Assembly (NCBI RefSeq): GCF_001650735.1 | Contig: NZ_LXVY01000044.1 | Span: forward strand, 1 to 64,000 | From: Sphingomonas sp. TDK1 | GTDB lineage: Bacteria; Pseudomonadota; Alphaproteobacteria; Sphingomonadales; Sphingomonadaceae | DNA length: 64,000 nt | Reading direction: 5' to 3' | In this document: piece by piece, positions 1-8,287 of the stretch | Position numbering within the stretch: the first letter of the stretch is position 1 | Layout of the letters: every line of letters begins with the position of its first letter | Notes under the pieces: model-generated | The model's database searches: none | Seen by the model: only the letters and a program-made list of their open reading frames with translations | Told to the model about the DNA's origin: nothing | Program-made: the position numbers and the translations under genes

Positions 1-1
1 G

Positions 2-220
2 GGTTCGGGCGTGGCGCCGTCCCCGCCCCCGCCGCCGGGGACCATGGCGCCGGGCGCACCGCCCCCGCCGCCGCCTGCCGATGCAGCGCCCCCCGCTCCG
101 GCAGCAGCACCGGCGGCTCCGGCAACTGCCGCCGCGCCGCCGCCCCCCGCCGACCCGGGCAGCTACCCGGTGTGCTCGCGCACGGTGAAGGATCATTGCC
201 GCCAGCGCGGCGGCAAGTAA
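2..220 (+). CDS. C-terminal end of a proline/alanine-rich protein (partial)
   Basis: The reading frame is already open at the first base of the window, so only the last 72 residues are visible. They form a low-complexity Pro/Ala tract followed by a short tail, YPVCSRTVKDHCRQRGGK, with two cysteines. No catalytic motif is visible. A Pro-Ala tract before a small Cys-containing tail looks like an exported or envelope-associated protein, but that is inference and the N-terminus, which would show a signal peptide, is missing. Function unknown. The frame is supported by its open extent and clean TAA stop, although GC-rich repeats of this kind can also give spurious open frames. Confidence 0.55.
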   Translation, partial: GSGVAPSPPPPPGTMAPGAPPPPPPADAAPPAPAAAPAAPATAAAPPPPADPGSYPVCSRTVKDHCRQRGGK

Positions 221-234
221 GCCGTCGCCACTTC

Positions 235-290
235 GCTCCCCTCCCCTGCGGGAGGGGAGCAAGGTTGGCGGTGCGGCCAACCTCCCCTAG
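235..290. repeat. GC-rich palindromic unit, two tandem hairpins
   Basis: An 11-bp perfect inverted repeat (GCTCCCCTCCC at 235-245, GGGAGGGGAGC at 250-260) is followed by a second one (GGTTGGC/GCCAACC, roughly 264-283). It lies just after the stop of the proline-rich gene. There is no T-run after either stem, so it is a weak candidate for an intrinsic terminator. It resembles the other CTCCCC/GGGGAG palindromes in this window. Confidence 0.6.
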
Positions 291-326
291 GCTCTCCTCA
301 AAATCTTTCGCTGGAGAGCATTTCCC

Positions 327-1232
327 ATGACCATCCGTTTCGACGATCGCGTCGCCATTGTCACCGGTGCCGGCGGCGGTATCGGCCGTGCCTATGCGCT
401 GGAACTCGCCAAGCGCGGCGCCCGCGTGGTGGTGAACGATCTCGGCGCCAGTACGGATGGTTCGGGCCACTCCGATGCCGCACGCGCGGTGGTCGCCGAG
501 ATCGAAGCAGCGGGTGGCGAAGCGATCGCCGATGGCGGCAGCGTCACCGATGCGGCGGCAATGATCGCGATGGCGGAGGCGGCAAAGGCGCGCTGGGGCC
601 GGATCGATATTCTCATCAACAACGCCGGGGTGCTGCGCGACAAGAGCTTCGCGAAGATGACGCCGGAGGACTTCCGCTTCGTCGTCGATGTGCATCTGAT
701 AGGCTCGGCCAACGCCACCAAGGCCGTATGGGATATCATGCGCGAGCAGGGCTATGGCCGCGTCCTGATGACGGCCTCCTCCTCGGGGTTGTTCGGCAAT
801 TTCGGTCAGGCGAATTACGGCGCCGCAAAGCTGGGCCTCGCGGGGCTGGCCAGGACGCTGCATCTCGAAGGGGCGAAGCATGGGATCCGGGTGAACACGA
901 TCGCGCCCGTGGCCGGCACCCGCATGACCGAAGGCCTGTTCCCCGAAGCCGCATTCGCCGCCTTCGCGCCGGAGCACGTCGCGCCTGCCGCCCTGTTCCT
1001 CGTTTCCGAGGGGGCGCCCAGCAACATGATCGTCGGCGCTGGCGCGGGCGTGGTGCAGGCCGCCTATGTCACGCTGACCCAGGGCGCGGTTCTGGCATCG
1101 GGCACGCCGGAGGCGGTGGCCGCGCAATGGGCAGAGATCACCGATCGCACCGGCGAAATCGTCCCCGGATCGGGCGCGGAGCAGACCATGGCCATCCTCA
1201 GCAAGCTCCAGCGCCGAACCTCCGCGTTTTAG
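327..1232 (+). CDS. SDR family NAD(P)-dependent oxidoreductase
   Basis: A 301-residue short-chain dehydrogenase. The Rossmann glycine motif TGAGGGIG is at residues 13-20, the NNAG motif at 98-101, and the catalytic Ser-Tyr-Lys set appears as TASSSG (near 151) and YGAAK (Tyr164, Lys168). The NDLG stretch after the second beta strand and the long insert before the helix resemble the dehydrogenase domain of peroxisomal multifunctional enzyme type 2, which oxidises 3-hydroxyacyl-CoA. A role in acyl-CoA oxidation is therefore plausible but not shown. The C-terminal tail of about 60 residues is longer than in a minimal SDR. A GGAGAG ribosome binding site lies 9 bases before the ATG. Confidence 0.9.
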   Translation: MTIRFDDRVAIVTGAGGGIGRAYALELAKRGARVVVNDLGASTDGSGHSDAARAVVAEIEAAGGEAIADGGSVTDAAAMIAMAEAAKARWGRIDILINNAGVLRDKSFAKMTPEDFRFVVDVHLIGSANATKAVWDIMREQGYGRVLMTASSSGLFGNFGQANYGAAKLGLAGLARTLHLEGAKHGIRVNTIAPVAGTRMTEGLFPEAAFAAFAPEHVAPAALFLVSEGAPSNMIVGAGAGVVQAAYVTLTQGAVLASGTPEAVAAQWAEITDRTGEIVPGSGAEQTMAILSKLQRRTSAF

Positions 1233-1287
1233 CGTATTGCATCAGCAATACACCAATGGCATCTTCGGTGCAGAAGGAGGATGGCCG

Positions 1288-2400
1288 ATGTATAGCGAAA
1301 GCGAACTGGCGGGCGCCGTGGAGGCCGGGGCACTTACCCCGGAAGCCGCTGCGGCATTCCGCAACCATGTCGCCGCAAGCCGGGCGACGCCGGCGGTCGA
1401 CGAAGAACATTTCCGCCTGCTGAGCGGATTCAACGACATCTTCGTCACCATCGCGGCGGCGCTGATCCTGCTGGCGATCGGCAAGCTGGGCGGCAGCCTG
1501 GTCGCGGCGATGGTGGGCGCGGGCCCCGAACCGCACATCATCGGCGCGAACCTGATCGGCGGCGGCGCTGCCGTTGCCGCCACCAGCTGGATGCTCGCCG
1601 AATACTTCACCGCGCGGCGGCGGCTGGCCCTTCCCTCGATTCTGCTGCTCCTCGGCCTTGTCGGCGGTGCGGGCGCCACCATCGCCGGCCTGTTCGTGAT
1701 CAACATACCCTGGCTTGAGACCAGCCTGCACATCACCACCGAATTGCAGCGGGGGCGGCTGGCCGGCGTGGTCGCCGCCGTTGCCGGGACGCTCACCGCC
1801 CTCGCAGCCCTGGTGCACTGGCGTCGCTTCATGTTTCCCATCACGGTAGCAGCGGGCGCGCTCGCGGTGGTCGGAGTCTCGGTCGGGGTGATTACTTCGC
1901 TAATCCCCGCCGCGCGGGACTGGGTGAATGCGATCCTGCTGGTCGGCGGCCTTGGCACCTTTGTCGCGGCGATGCGCTGGGACATGTCGGATCTGGAACG
2001 CCGCACCCGCCGCGCAGACGTGGCCTTCTGGCTCCACCTCGCCGCCGCGCCGCTGATCGCGCACCCGGTGTTCCACATGCTCGGCGTATTCGACGGCGAG
2101 ATCGGCGCGCCGATGGCGGCGCTGGTCTTTGCGCTCTACCTGTTCTTCGCCTTTGTCGCGCTGGCGGTGGACCGGCGCGCGCTGCTCGTCTCCAGCCTCG
2201 CCTATGTGCTTTGGGCGATGTACTCGCTCTTTCACCAGAGCGGCGCAGTGGAGTTGAGCGCGGCGTTCACCGGACTGGTGATCGGCTCCGCGCTGCTGTC
2301 GCTTTCGGCCTTCTGGCATCCGATGCGGCGCGCGGCGGTAGGGCTGCTGGGCGGCTTCGCCCGCCGCCTTCCGCCAACCCAGCAGGGCGCGCTGGCCTGA
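1288..2400 (+). CDS. polytopic membrane protein, DUF2157-like
   Basis: A 370-residue integral membrane protein. A short soluble N-terminus (MYSESELAGAVEAGALTPEA...) is followed by about ten hydrophobic segments with short loops. The N-terminal helix pair before the membrane domain is reminiscent of DUF2157-type proteins; no catalytic motif is visible. The start at 1288 is chosen because a strong AGAAGGAGG site ends 7 bases upstream; an in-frame ATG at 1237 has no such site and lies only 4 bases after the SDR stop. Transport or sensing would be guesses. It ends in a convergent arrangement with the DUF2794 gene. Confidence 0.75.
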   Translation: MYSESELAGAVEAGALTPEAAAAFRNHVAASRATPAVDEEHFRLLSGFNDIFVTIAAALILLAIGKLGGSLVAAMVGAGPEPHIIGANLIGGGAAVAATSWMLAEYFTARRRLALPSILLLLGLVGGAGATIAGLFVINIPWLETSLHITTELQRGRLAGVVAAVAGTLTALAALVHWRRFMFPITVAAGALAVVGVSVGVITSLIPAARDWVNAILLVGGLGTFVAAMRWDMSDLERRTRRADVAFWLHLAAAPLIAHPVFHMLGVFDGEIGAPMAALVFALYLFFAFVALAVDRRALLVSSLAYVLWAMYSLFHQSGAVELSAAFTGLVIGSALLSLSAFWHPMRRAAVGLLGGFARRLPPTQQGALA

Positions 2401-2407
2401 CGCCGAA

Positions 2408-2437
2408 CCCATCCTCCCCCGCCAAGGGGGGGATGGG
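2408..2437. terminator. hairpin between convergent genes
   Basis: CCCATCC at 2408-2414 pairs with GGATGGG at 2431-2437, enclosing CCCC/GGGG pairs. It sits between the convergent stops of the membrane protein gene and the DUF2794 gene. There is no long T-run, so use as a bidirectional terminator is inferred from position only. Confidence 0.45.
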
Positions 2438-2447
2438 ATTGCAAGGC

Positions 2448-2786
2448 TTATTCCTCGACCAGCTTCATCAGCCGGCGTTCGACCGGGGCCAGCACCGGAC
2501 CGAGTTCGTGCCCGCGCTTGAGCACTGCGCCGCTTTCATTGACCAGCGCCCACATGCCCTGGCGATTGCGCAGCGACGGCCGCTTCTCGATGCGATATTC
2601 GGGCCGCTCGGCCGCTCGGCGGAACGCGGCGAACGCCGCGAAGTCTTTCTCGAACTGCATCGCGTAATCGCGCCAATGCCCGGCCGCGACCATCCGGCCA
2701 TAGAGATCCAGAATGCGGTTGAGTTCGAGACGATCGAAGCCGACTTGTTCGGGACGCGCGAGTGGCAGCGGCGTTACGGTTCCCAT
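2448..2786 (-). CDS. DUF2794 domain protein
   Basis: A 112-residue soluble protein that matches the small alphaproteobacterial DUF2794 family in length and in the conserved stretch around FDRLELNRILDLYGRMV and WRDYAM. The biochemical role of the family is not known to me. Its ATG shares one base with the TGA of the upstream serine acetyltransferase gene (TGATG), so the two are almost certainly co-transcribed and translationally coupled. Confidence 0.8.
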   Translation of the reverse strand: MGTVTPLPLARPEQVGFDRLELNRILDLYGRMVAAGHWRDYAMQFEKDFAAFAAFRRAAERPEYRIEKRPSLRNRQGMWALVNESGAVLKRGHELGPVLAPVERRLMKLVEE

Positions 2787-3475
2787 CAGGCCCGGTCGCG
2801 CCGCTCGGCCTGGGCTTCTCGCTCCGCGATCATCGCATCAAGCCGCTTGCGTAGTGTGTCGATCTCGCAGCGCATCAGTTCGAGCTTCTGGGTCGAGGGG
2901 TCGAACACGTCGCTGCAGGGCGTGCCATAGGGTACGAAATCCTTCTGCCAGGTCACGGCTTCAACCAATGTCGGCTTGGCCGGAATGCCGACCATCACCG
3001 CGCCGGGGGCCACATCCTTGGTGACCACGGCGTTGGCGCCGATCCGCGCCCGCTCGCCCACCGTGATCGGCCCCAGCACCTGCGCGCCCGAACCGATGAT
3101 CACGCCGTCGAGCAGCGTCGGGTGGCGCTTGCCGCCCACGCCATTGTCCGGGCTGGTCCCGCCCAGCGTCACGCACTGGTAGATCGTCACGTTGTCGCCG
3201 ATCGTCGCCGTCTCCCCAATCACCACGAAACCATGGTCGATGAAGAAATTGCAGCCGATCGTGGCGCCCGGATGGATATCGATCGCAGTCATCCAGCGCG
3301 ACCAGTGATTGACCAGCCGGGCGAGGAAAAAGAAGCGCCGACGGAACAGTGCATGCGCGATCCGGTGGTAGCCGAGCGCCCAGACGCCCGGATAGAGCAG
3401 AATTTCCAGGCGGCTGCGTGGCGCGGGATCGCGCGCATGAATCGAATCGAGATAGCGCTTCAGACGCTGATACAT
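2786..3475 (-). CDS. cysE: serine O-acetyltransferase, EpsC/CysE type
   Basis: A 229-residue enzyme that acetylates L-serine with acetyl-CoA, the first step of cysteine synthesis. The left-handed beta-helix hexapeptide repeats are clear (IHPGATIGCNFFIDHG, GETATIGDNVTIYQ, VTLGGTSPD, HPTLLDGVIIGSGAQVLG). The catalytic His lies in FIDHG and the following segments fit the EpsC subgroup. The C-terminus carries a charged helix (LRKRLDAMIAEREAQAERR). Start 3475 is preferred over 3544 because AAGGGG lies 7 bases upstream and the extra N-terminus has no family counterpart. It is followed with a one-base overlap by the DUF2794 gene and is divergent from a TauE-type permease that may also handle sulfur compounds. 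Confidence 0.88.
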   Translation of the reverse strand: MYQRLKRYLDSIHARDPAPRSRLEILLYPGVWALGYHRIAHALFRRRFFFLARLVNHWSRWMTAIDIHPGATIGCNFFIDHGFVVIGETATIGDNVTIYQCVTLGGTSPDNGVGGKRHPTLLDGVIIGSGAQVLGPITVGERARIGANAVVTKDVAPGAVMVGIPAKPTLVEAVTWQKDFVPYGTPCSDVFDPSTQKLELMRCEIDTLRKRLDAMIAEREAQAERRDRA

Positions 3476-3631
3476 GGCCGGACCCCTTTGAAGCAGGCAA
3501 AATAGGGAAAGCTCCCCGAGATTTCCAGCTTTGGCCTGCCGCATGCCGGTCCCGGTTATACACTATCGGGGTTGTAGGATTTGGTCGGACCCGCCATTTC
3601 GGGCAGTCGGGCCGTCGCAACAGGGGCATGG

Positions 3632-4405
3632 ATGTTCGCAGGAATTACGCTAGCCGAGATGTTGCCCTATGTTGCCGTCGGCTTCGCCGCCCAGCTGGTG
3701 GACGGCGCGCTGGGCATGGCATTCGGGGTGATTTCCAGCACGCTGCTGGTGAGTGTGCTCGGCATTCCGCCAGCCACGGCCTCAGCGGGCGTGCACCTGG
3801 TCGAGACGATGACGACCGGCGTATCGGGGCTCAGCCACGTTCTCCACCGCAATGTGAACTGGCGGCTGTTCGCCCGATTGCTGATCCCCGGCATCATCGG
3901 CGGCGTGCTCGGCGCCTATGTCCTCACCACGCTCGATGCTTCGGTGACGCGACCGTTCGTGATGGCGTATCTTTCCGCCATCGGCCTGTACCTGCTGTTT
4001 CGCGCGATCCGATTCGCGCCGAACCATCGCGAGCCGAAAATCGTCGAACCGCTGGGCCTGGCAGGCGGCTTCCTCGATGCCGCGGGCGGCGGGGGCTGGG
4101 GCCCGGTGGTAACCAGCAACCTGCTCGTGCAGGGCGCGCAGCCGCGCACGACGATCGGCACGGTGAATACCACCGAGTTCTTCCTCACCCTTACCATCTC
4201 GGCCACGTTCCTGTTTCATATCGGCTCTCAGGGCTTCACGCCCGATTTCTGGCATCCGGTGCTGGGGCTGCTGATCGGCGGCGTCGTGGCAGCTCCTTTT
4301 GGCGCCATGTTCGCCAAGCGGATGCCGGTGCGCCTGCTGCTGAGCCTGGTCGGCGTGGTGTTGACCGCAACCAGCGCCTTCAGCCTCTATCGTGCGCTGA
4401 TCTGA
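3632..4405 (+). CDS. TauE/SafE family membrane permease
   Basis: A 257-residue membrane protein with about eight helices and the duplicated TauE/SafE fold. The first repeat contains VDGALGMAFGVIS and the second GFLDAAGGGGWGPVVTSNLL, each a signature of the family. Members move sulfite, sulfonates or other organic anions. The start at 3632 puts the first helix (AEMLPYVAVGFAAQLVDGAL) close to the N-terminus, as is usual; an upstream TTG at 3581 is possible but adds a poorly conserved leader. It is divergent from cysE with about 155 bp between starts, so a role in sulfur traffic is a reasonable inference. Confidence 0.82.
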   Translation: MFAGITLAEMLPYVAVGFAAQLVDGALGMAFGVISSTLLVSVLGIPPATASAGVHLVETMTTGVSGLSHVLHRNVNWRLFARLLIPGIIGGVLGAYVLTTLDASVTRPFVMAYLSAIGLYLLFRAIRFAPNHREPKIVEPLGLAGGFLDAAGGGGWGPVVTSNLLVQGAQPRTTIGTVNTTEFFLTLTISATFLFHIGSQGFTPDFWHPVLGLLIGGVVAAPFGAMFAKRMPVRLLLSLVGVVLTATSAFSLYRALI

Positions 4406-4443
4406 CGATATTCATGTATGTGACCGATTAAAGTCGATCGACT

Positions 4444-4456
4444 GAGTGAGCCACTC
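4444..4456. promoter_or_regulatory. palindrome upstream of ahpC
   Basis: GAGTG-AGC-CACTC forms a perfect 5-bp-arm palindrome about 100 bp before ahpC, flanked by GATCGA at 4436-4441 and GATC at 4457-4460. OxyR would be the expected regulator here, but I cannot fit its ATAG-N7-CTAT pattern to this stretch, so assignment to a regulator is open. Confidence 0.3.
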
Positions 4457-4552
4457 GATCAGCGCAAGCGGGTCTTCCAATTTCACACGGGCGTTGCAGC
4501 CGCCTATATCGGTGTTCGCAACAGCAACCCCCGTTCTGGAGGAACAAAAATC

Positions 4553-5116
4553 ATGGCTCTTATCGGCAGCACCATCAAGCCGTTCACCGCACAGGCCTAT
4601 AAGGAAGGCAAGTTCGTCGAAGTCACCGACGCCGACGTGAAGGGCAAGTGGGCGGTCTTCTTCTTCTACCCGGCGGACTTCACCTTCGTGTGCCCGACCG
4701 AACTGGAAGACCTGGCCGATATCTATCCGACCCTGCAGGGCATGGGCGTCGAGGTCTATTCGGTTTCGACCGACACCCACTTCAGCCACAAGGCTTGGCA
4801 CGACACCTCGCCCGCGATCGGCAAGATCAACTACTACATGCTGGGCGACCAGAACCACGTGATCTCGAACAACTTCGACGTTCTGCGTGCGGGCCAGGGC
4901 CTGGCTGACCGCGGCACCTTCGTGGTGGACCCGGACGGCGTGATCCAGATCATGGAAGTCACGTCGGAGGGCGTCGGCCGTAACGCACAGGAACTGCTCC
5001 GCAAGATCAAGGCCGCGCAGTATGTCGCCGCCCATCCGGGCGAAGTCTGCCCCGCCAAGTGGGAAGAAGGCGCCGAGACCCTCGCGCCGTCGCTCGATCT
5101 GGTCGGCAAGATCTAA
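4553..5116 (+). CDS. ahpC: alkyl hydroperoxide reductase C (2-Cys peroxiredoxin)
   Basis: A 187-residue typical 2-Cys peroxiredoxin that reduces H2O2 and organic peroxides in the cytoplasm using AhpF. The peroxidatic cysteine is Cys47 in DFTFVCPTE and the resolving cysteine Cys166 in GEVCPAKW, essentially the positions of the E. coli enzyme. Length is normal. A CTGGAGGAA ribosome binding site precedes the ATG. It is followed by a strong hairpin-T terminator, then ahpF and oxyR, so the reductase partner and likely regulator are adjacent. The terminator suggests that ahpC is made in excess over ahpF. Confidence 0.97.
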   Translation: MALIGSTIKPFTAQAYKEGKFVEVTDADVKGKWAVFFFYPADFTFVCPTELEDLADIYPTLQGMGVEVYSVSTDTHFSHKAWHDTSPAIGKINYYMLGDQNHVISNNFDVLRAGQGLADRGTFVVDPDGVIQIMEVTSEGVGRNAQELLRKIKAAQYVAAHPGEVCPAKWEEGAETLAPSLDLVGKI

Positions 5117-5185
5117 GACCTGATCCTCTTCGGAGGATCCACGAGTACGGCGCCCGTCCCTGCCCCCCTTGCGGGCGCCGATCGC

Positions 5186-5225
5186 GGCCCGGAGCGGATT
5201 CCCCCCTCCGCTCCGGGCCGTTTTA
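5186..5225 (+). terminator. intrinsic terminator/attenuator between ahpC and ahpF
   Basis: A 13-bp perfect stem (GGCCCGGAGCGGA at 5186-5198, TCCGCTCCGGGCC at 5207-5219) with an 8-base loop is followed by GTTTTA. A second 8-bp hairpin (GGCGCCCG/CGGGCGCC, 5149-5179) precedes it. Together they should stop most ahpC transcripts before ahpF. Confidence 0.85.
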
Positions 5226-5248
5226 GTAGAAGATACAGGAGTTTCCCC

Positions 5249-6829
5249 ATGCTCGACGCCACTCTGACGCAGCAGCTCAAGGGCTATCTCGTGAACATCC
5301 GCGAGCCGATCGAGCTCGTTGCCAGCCTGGGCGAGGACGCCAAGTCGCGCGAGCTGGGCGAGCTGCTTGCGGACATCGCCGCCCTTTCCGACAAGATCGA
5401 CCTCGTCCACGCGGACGACAAGCGCAAGCCCAGCTTCATGATCCGCCGCAAGGGCACCGATATCGGCGTGCGCTTCGCCGGCATCCCGATGGGGCATGAG
5501 TTCACTTCGCTGGTGCTCGCGCTGCTCCAGGTCGGCGGCCACCCCAGCAAGGCGGCGCAGGAGCTGATCGAACAGGTCCGCAACATCGACGGCGAGTTCA
5601 GCTTCGAGACCTATTTCTCGCTGTCGTGCCAGAACTGCCCGGACGTGGTGCAGGCACTGAACCTGATGGCGGTGCTCAACCCCAATATCCGCCACGTCGC
5701 GATCGACGGCGCGCTGTTCAAGGAAGAGGTCGAGGGCCGCAAGGTCATGGCCGTGCCGACCGTGTACCTGAACGGCGAACCCTTCGCCTCGGGCCGGATG
5801 GACCTGGAGCAGATCGTCGCCAAGATCGACACCGGCGCCGAAGCCCGCGCGGCGGAGAAGATCAAGACGAAGGAGCCGTTCGAGGTTCTTATTGTCGGCG
5901 GCGGCCCTGCCGGTGCTGCGGCGGCGATCTACACCGCCCGCAAGGGCATTCGCGTCGGCATCGCGGCGGAACGCTTCGGCGGCCAGGTGCTCGACACCAT
6001 GGGCATCGAGAACTTCATCTCGGTCTCGCACACCGAAGGCCCCAAGCTGGTCGCGCAGCTCGAGCAGCATGTGAAGGACTATGACGTCGACGTCATGAAC
6101 CTGCAGCGCGCCGAGAAGCTGATCCCGGCGAAGCGCGAGGGCGGCCTGCACGAGGTCGTGCTGGCGAACGGCGCGAGCCTGAAGGCCAAGGCGATCATTC
6201 TCTCCACCGGCGCGCGCTGGCGGCAGATGAACGTGCCCGGCGAGGACGAATACAAGAACAAGGGCGTGGCCTATTGCCCGCACTGCGACGGCCCGCTGTT
6301 CAAGGGCAAGCGCGTTGCAGTGATCGGCGGCGGCAATTCGGGTGTCGAGGCTGCGATCGACCTGGCCGGCATCGTCGCGCACGTCACGCTGATCGAGTTC
6401 GACAGCCAGCTTCGCGCCGATGCGGTGTTGCAGCGCAAGCTCGCCAGCCTGCCCAACGTCAAGATCCTCACCTCGGCGATGACCACCAAGGTCAACGGCG
6501 ATGGCGAGAAGGTGTCTGGGCTCAGCTACAAGGACCGCAACGGCGGCACCGAGCACGACATCGAACTGGAAGGCATCTTCGTCCAGATCGGTCTGGTGCC
6601 CAACACCGAATGGCTGAAGGACGCGGTGGCACTCACCCAGCGCGGCGAGATCGAGATCGACGCGCGCGGCGAGACAAGCCAGCCCGGCATCTTCGCGGCG
6701 GGCGACTGCACCACCGTGCCGTACAAGCAGATCGTGATCGCGATGGGCGCGGGTTCGACCGCGGCGCTCTCCGCGTTCGACTACATGATCCGACTGCCGG
6801 AAGAAGAACTTCAGGCTGTTGCCGCCTGA
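5249..6829 (+). CDS. ahpF: alkyl hydroperoxide reductase subunit F
   Basis: A 526-residue NADH-dependent flavoprotein that re-reduces AhpC. The N-terminal double-thioredoxin region carries the redox pair CQNC (Cys127/Cys130). The FAD-binding GGGPAG is at about 217-222, the second redox centre CPHC at Cys343/Cys346, the NAD-binding GGGNSG near 360-365, and the FAD-closing [15 protein letters not shown] near the C-terminus. Size and order match canonical AhpF. An ACAGGAG ribosome binding site precedes the ATG. It lies 132 bp after ahpC, across a terminator, and 107 bp before oxyR. Confidence 0.97.
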   Translation: MLDATLTQQLKGYLVNIREPIELVASLGEDAKSRELGELLADIAALSDKIDLVHADDKRKPSFMIRRKGTDIGVRFAGIPMGHEFTSLVLALLQVGGHPSKAAQELIEQVRNIDGEFSFETYFSLSCQNCPDVVQALNLMAVLNPNIRHVAIDGALFKEEVEGRKVMAVPTVYLNGEPFASGRMDLEQIVAKIDTGAEARAAEKIKTKEPFEVLIVGGGPAGAAAAIYTARKGIRVGIAAERFGGQVLDTMGIENFISVSHTEGPKLVAQLEQHVKDYDVDVMNLQRAEKLIPAKREGGLHEVVLANGASLKAKAIILSTGARWRQMNVPGEDEYKNKGVAYCPHCDGPLFKGKRVAVIGGGNSGVEAAIDLAGIVAHVTLIEFDSQLRADAVLQRKLASLPNVKILTSAMTTKVNGDGEKVSGLSYKDRNGGTEHDIELEGIFVQIGLVPNTEWLKDAVALTQRGEIEIDARGETSQPGIFAAGDCTTVPYKQIVIAMGAGSTAALSAFDYMIRLPEEELQAVAA

Positions 6830-6834
6830 GCCCT

Positions 6835-6870
6835 CTCCCCCTCCCGCCCTGCGGGAGGGGGAGTGCTTTT
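6835..6870 (+). terminator. intrinsic terminator after ahpF
   Basis: A 13-bp perfect stem, CTCCCCCTCCCGC at 6835-6847 and GCGGGAGGGGGAG at 6851-6863, with a 3-base loop, is followed by TGCTTTT. The stem sequence belongs to the same CTCCCC/GGGGAG palindrome family seen elsewhere in the window. Confidence 0.85.
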
Positions 6871-6936
6871 GCCTCTTCGCTTCCCATGTTCGATTCAGTC
6901 ACTATATACCCCCTCGACAATCGAGAGAGGCGATCA

Positions 6937-7839
6937 GTGGCGCAAACCTACCTCCCTACCCTCAAGCAGCTCCAGTATCTGGTGGCGCTGAACGATGCGG
7001 GGCATTTCGGCCGCGCGGCGGAGGCGTGCTTCGTCACCCAGTCGACCCTCTCCGCCGGTATCCGCGAGCTGGAGACGCTGATCGGCGTGGTGCTGGTCGA
7101 GCGCACTCGCCGGGTGGTGCGCTTCACGCCGCTGGGCGAGCGGATCGTCGAGAAGGCCCGCCGCGTGCTGCGCGAGGCGGACGAGCTGGGCGACCTTGCC
7201 CGCGCCGCCGGACGGCCGCTTTCGGGGGAGATGCGGATGAGCGTGATCCCCACCATCGCGCCGTTCCTTCTGCCGCGCATCCTGCCGCGTCTCCGCCTGC
7301 AATATCCCGACCTCAAGCTCTATCTGCGAGAGGAGACCAGCGGCCAGGCCTGCGAAGCGCTCAGCCATGGCCGCACCGATTGCGTGCTGCTCGCCCTCCC
7401 CTTCTCCTGCGGCGACGTGGAAAGCGCGCCGCTGTTCGACGATCGGCTGTTCGTGGCCTTCCGGGAGGGCGAGATGGACCCTAACGGCGCGATCCATCCG
7501 AACGCGATCGACGAGACGCGGCTACTGATGCTGGAGGACGGCCACTGCCTGAAGGACCATGCGCTGGCCGCCTGCAACCGCCCGGAAATGCGCGCCGAGG
7601 CGACGATGCTCGGCACCTCGCTCCACACCATGGTGCAGATGGTCGATAACGGGCTGGGCGTGACGATGCTGCCGGAAATGGCGGTGGATGCCGGTATCCT
7701 GGAGCACACCTCGGTCAAGGCGCGGCCGCTGGATTCGGCCAATGCCTCGCGCAACATCGCGTTGGTCTGGCGCAAGGCGTCCCCCCGCGAGCGGGATTTC
7801 CGCCTGCTGGCGGACGTGCTGGCGGCAGCGCGGACCTAG
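6937..7839 (+). CDS. oxyR: hydrogen peroxide-responsive LysR regulator OxyR
   Basis: A 300-residue LysR-type activator. An N-terminal winged helix-turn-helix (LPTLKQLQYLVALNDAGHF, AACFVTQSTLSAGIREL) precedes the co-inducer domain. The redox cysteine pair is visible as HCLKDHALAACNRPE, Cys204 and Cys213 by this start. The nine-residue step equals the Cys199-Cys208 spacing of E. coli OxyR, so peroxide sensing by disulfide formation is expected. The GTG at 6937 is chosen because GAGAGAGG sits 6 bases upstream; an in-frame ATG at 6886 would add residues with no family counterpart. Adjacent ahpC and ahpF are the obvious targets. Its stop overlaps the stop of a decayed toxin gene on the other strand. 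Confidence 0.93.
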   Translation: MAQTYLPTLKQLQYLVALNDAGHFGRAAEACFVTQSTLSAGIRELETLIGVVLVERTRRVVRFTPLGERIVEKARRVLREADELGDLARAAGRPLSGEMRMSVIPTIAPFLLPRILPRLRLQYPDLKLYLREETSGQACEALSHGRTDCVLLALPFSCGDVESAPLFDDRLFVAFREGEMDPNGAIHPNAIDETRLLMLEDGHCLKDHALAACNRPEMRAEATMLGTSLHTMVQMVDNGLGVTMLPEMAVDAGILEHTSVKARPLDSANASRNIALVWRKASPRERDFRLLADVLAAART

Positions 7840-8073
7840 GGCTGCCACACGGCGCGGAGCTGTTCGAGCTGGTGCATCCGCTCGTGGAGGATGGTGACGA
7901 TGCGCAAGGCGGCGCCGACGCTTCGCCAAGCCACCGGCCTTTCCGCGACAGCCTCAAAGCAGTCGAAGAGCTTAATAGCGGTCCGCTTGCGCGCGGCCCC
8001 AGGTCGCATGCGTATAGGCATAGATCTCGGCGATCTGCCCCTTGGCGGCCGGCGAAAGCTGGTAGCGACTCAT
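7836..8073 (-). pseudogene. ParE/RelE-family toxin, frameshifted and internally deleted
   Basis: The 5' part reads MSRYQLSPAAKGQIAEIYAY..., a typical ParE start, but stops after about 33 residues at 7972-7974. A second frame then continues with KLFDCFEAVAERP and ends with IVTILHERMHQLEQLRAV, which are the middle and C-terminal signatures of ParE-type toxins. So a frameshift lies near 7974, and about 20-25 residues of the usual core between RSV and the IVTILHE stretch are missing. The product cannot be a working RNase or gyrase toxin. The ATG overlaps the restored stop of the antitoxin (ATGA), the usual operon layout. This is an inactivated type II system. Confidence 0.8.
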
Positions 8074-8241
8074 CCGTGCCGCTGCCGCAGCTCTTCGTGG
8101 AAAGCGTCGCGGTCGACCCGCTCCTTCGCGGCGGATCAGGTCTCGAACATATTCGCTGACATTCTCGTACAGCCCGTCCTCGCCGACGTTCCCCGCCACG
8201 AACGCGCTCAAGGGGCCGGAGACTCGGACGTTGAAGCGCAT
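8070..8241 (-). pseudogene. ParD-family antitoxin with frameshift
   Basis: The N-terminus MRFNVRVSGPLSAFVA, then GLYENVSEYVRDLIRR, is the ribbon-helix-helix DNA-binding region of ParD-type antitoxins. Just after DLIRR, around 8124, the frame is lost. A 2-base deletion explains it: the other frame gives KERVDRDAFHEELRQRHG and a TGA that overlaps the toxin start by 4 bases. As written, the open frame runs on into the toxin frame and would make a nonsense fusion. The toxin-neutralising tail is therefore lost or altered. It lies between moaE and oxyR and has no intact partner here. Confidence 0.78.
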
Positions 8242-8287
8242 CGGCTTGGTCAGGCGCGTACAGATATCATGGAATATCCTGTACAGC

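Noticed and set aside
4406-4552. OxyR binding site before ahpC
   Set aside because: I looked for ATAG-N7-CTAT-type repeats and found none good enough. Only a separate palindrome is reported, without a regulator name.
4412-6556. A 714-codon minus-strand frame over ahpC and ahpF
   Set aside because: Antisense shadow; AhpC and AhpF are unmistakable on the plus strand.
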